NCBI RefSeq assembly: GCF_000801105.2
Contig: NW_026615352.1
Coordinates: 30,738-94,737, forward strand
DNA: 64,000 bases
DNA from: Raphanus sativus
Taxonomy: Eukaryota; Streptophyta; Magnoliopsida; Brassicales; Brassicaceae
Reading direction: 5' to 3'
Below the pieces are notes generated by a model. It was given only the letters and a program-made list of their open reading frames with translations, was not told the origin of the DNA and did no database searches. Of the stretch, positions 63,913-64,000 are shown piece after piece (position 1 is the stretch's first letter; each line of letters starts with the position of its first letter). The position numbers were made by a program, and so were the translations under genes.

Positions 63913-64000
63913 CTAACAAGAGATTGTGAGAAGAGAGAATTAAGTAACCAGAGTAAAAGTAACCAGAGAATAAGTAGAGATTTAGAGAATGATGTAACCA
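63913..64000 (-). other. L1 interior, continuing beyond the window
   Basis: CTAAC target copy followed by A/G-rich sequence with repeated GTAACCAGAG-like units. No gene seen. Confidence 0.55.

Larger units (their letters stand above)
52054..64000 (-). mobile_element. L1: large non-coding LTR element, partial, host of L2 and C7
   Basis: Minus strand. Its left LTR starts TGTTGGAATTC at 52054 next to satellite CCAAA and ends TTTCAACA at 57154. L2 interrupts it at 52646-56793. A polypurine tract and a non-coding interior (57155-58438) follow, then C7, then 63918 to the window end. No gag or pol similarity was found in the visible interior. The 3' untranslated module resembles that of the copia elements and L2. 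The 5' LTR and primer site are beyond the window. Confidence 0.75.

Overview
The window is a block of plant repetitive DNA, most likely pericentromeric or centromeric chromatin from a dicot, plausibly a Brassicaceae species. It holds no identifiable host gene, rRNA, tRNA or CRISPR array. Two things fill it: a 177-bp tandem satellite carrying one HindIII site per monomer (arrays at 10271-11160, 17396-22024 and 44576-52053, plus remnants at 27847-27929 and 33231-33361), and LTR retrotransposons inserted into the satellite and into one another. The plant assignment rests on primer-binding sites complementary to plant initiator tRNA-Met, plant Ty1/copia and chromovirus-like proteins, and a satellite length typical of Brassicaceae centromeres. 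I do not recognise the satellite sequence itself.

Layout, left to right. Element C1 (1-5165, minus, copia group II, partial) lies inside C2 (5166-9222, plus, copia group I, partial). C2 lies inside N1 (9223-10270, plus), a remnant of a non-autonomous CRM/chromovirus-like element. After a short array of diverged satellite comes C3 (11162-17395, minus, copia II), with an intact 1526-codon gag-pol, and then a homogeneous array. C4 (22025-27846, plus, copia I, frameshifted) follows, then a diverged satellite scrap. N2/N3 (27930-33230, minus) is a composite of two CRM-like gag-only elements inside one target-site duplication. After another satellite scrap comes C5 (33362-44575, plus, copia I, frameshifted), which is split by C6 (38137-43538, minus, copia III, intact). 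The long homogeneous array follows. The right end is L1 (52054 to beyond 64000, minus), a non-coding LTR element. L2 (52646-56793), a complete non-coding LTR element with equal-length LTRs, is nested in the LTR of L1. C7 (58439-63912, minus, copia III, intact) is nested in the interior of L1.

The elements appear to form an interacting set. C3, C6 and C7 keep full-length reading frames and could supply enzymes. C6 and C7 have a gag without a zinc knuckle. L1, L2 and N1-N3 lack most or all enzymes and would depend on others. All copia copies with a visible 3' end, and both non-coding L elements, share a hairpin just upstream of the polypurine tract. Its outer stem changes sequence with compensation from family to family, while its U-rich internal loop and CCC/GGG core are conserved. 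This cis-acting RNA structure is the most notable signal in the window. Other notable points are three unrelated elements inserted at the same GGTTC of the satellite monomer, an RT segment of mixed ancestry between C6 and C7, gag reading frames that run through the polypurine tract into the 3' LTR in N1-N3, and a templated-filler junction in N2/N3. Element names (C, N, L) are labels for this window only. All comparisons were made by eye.
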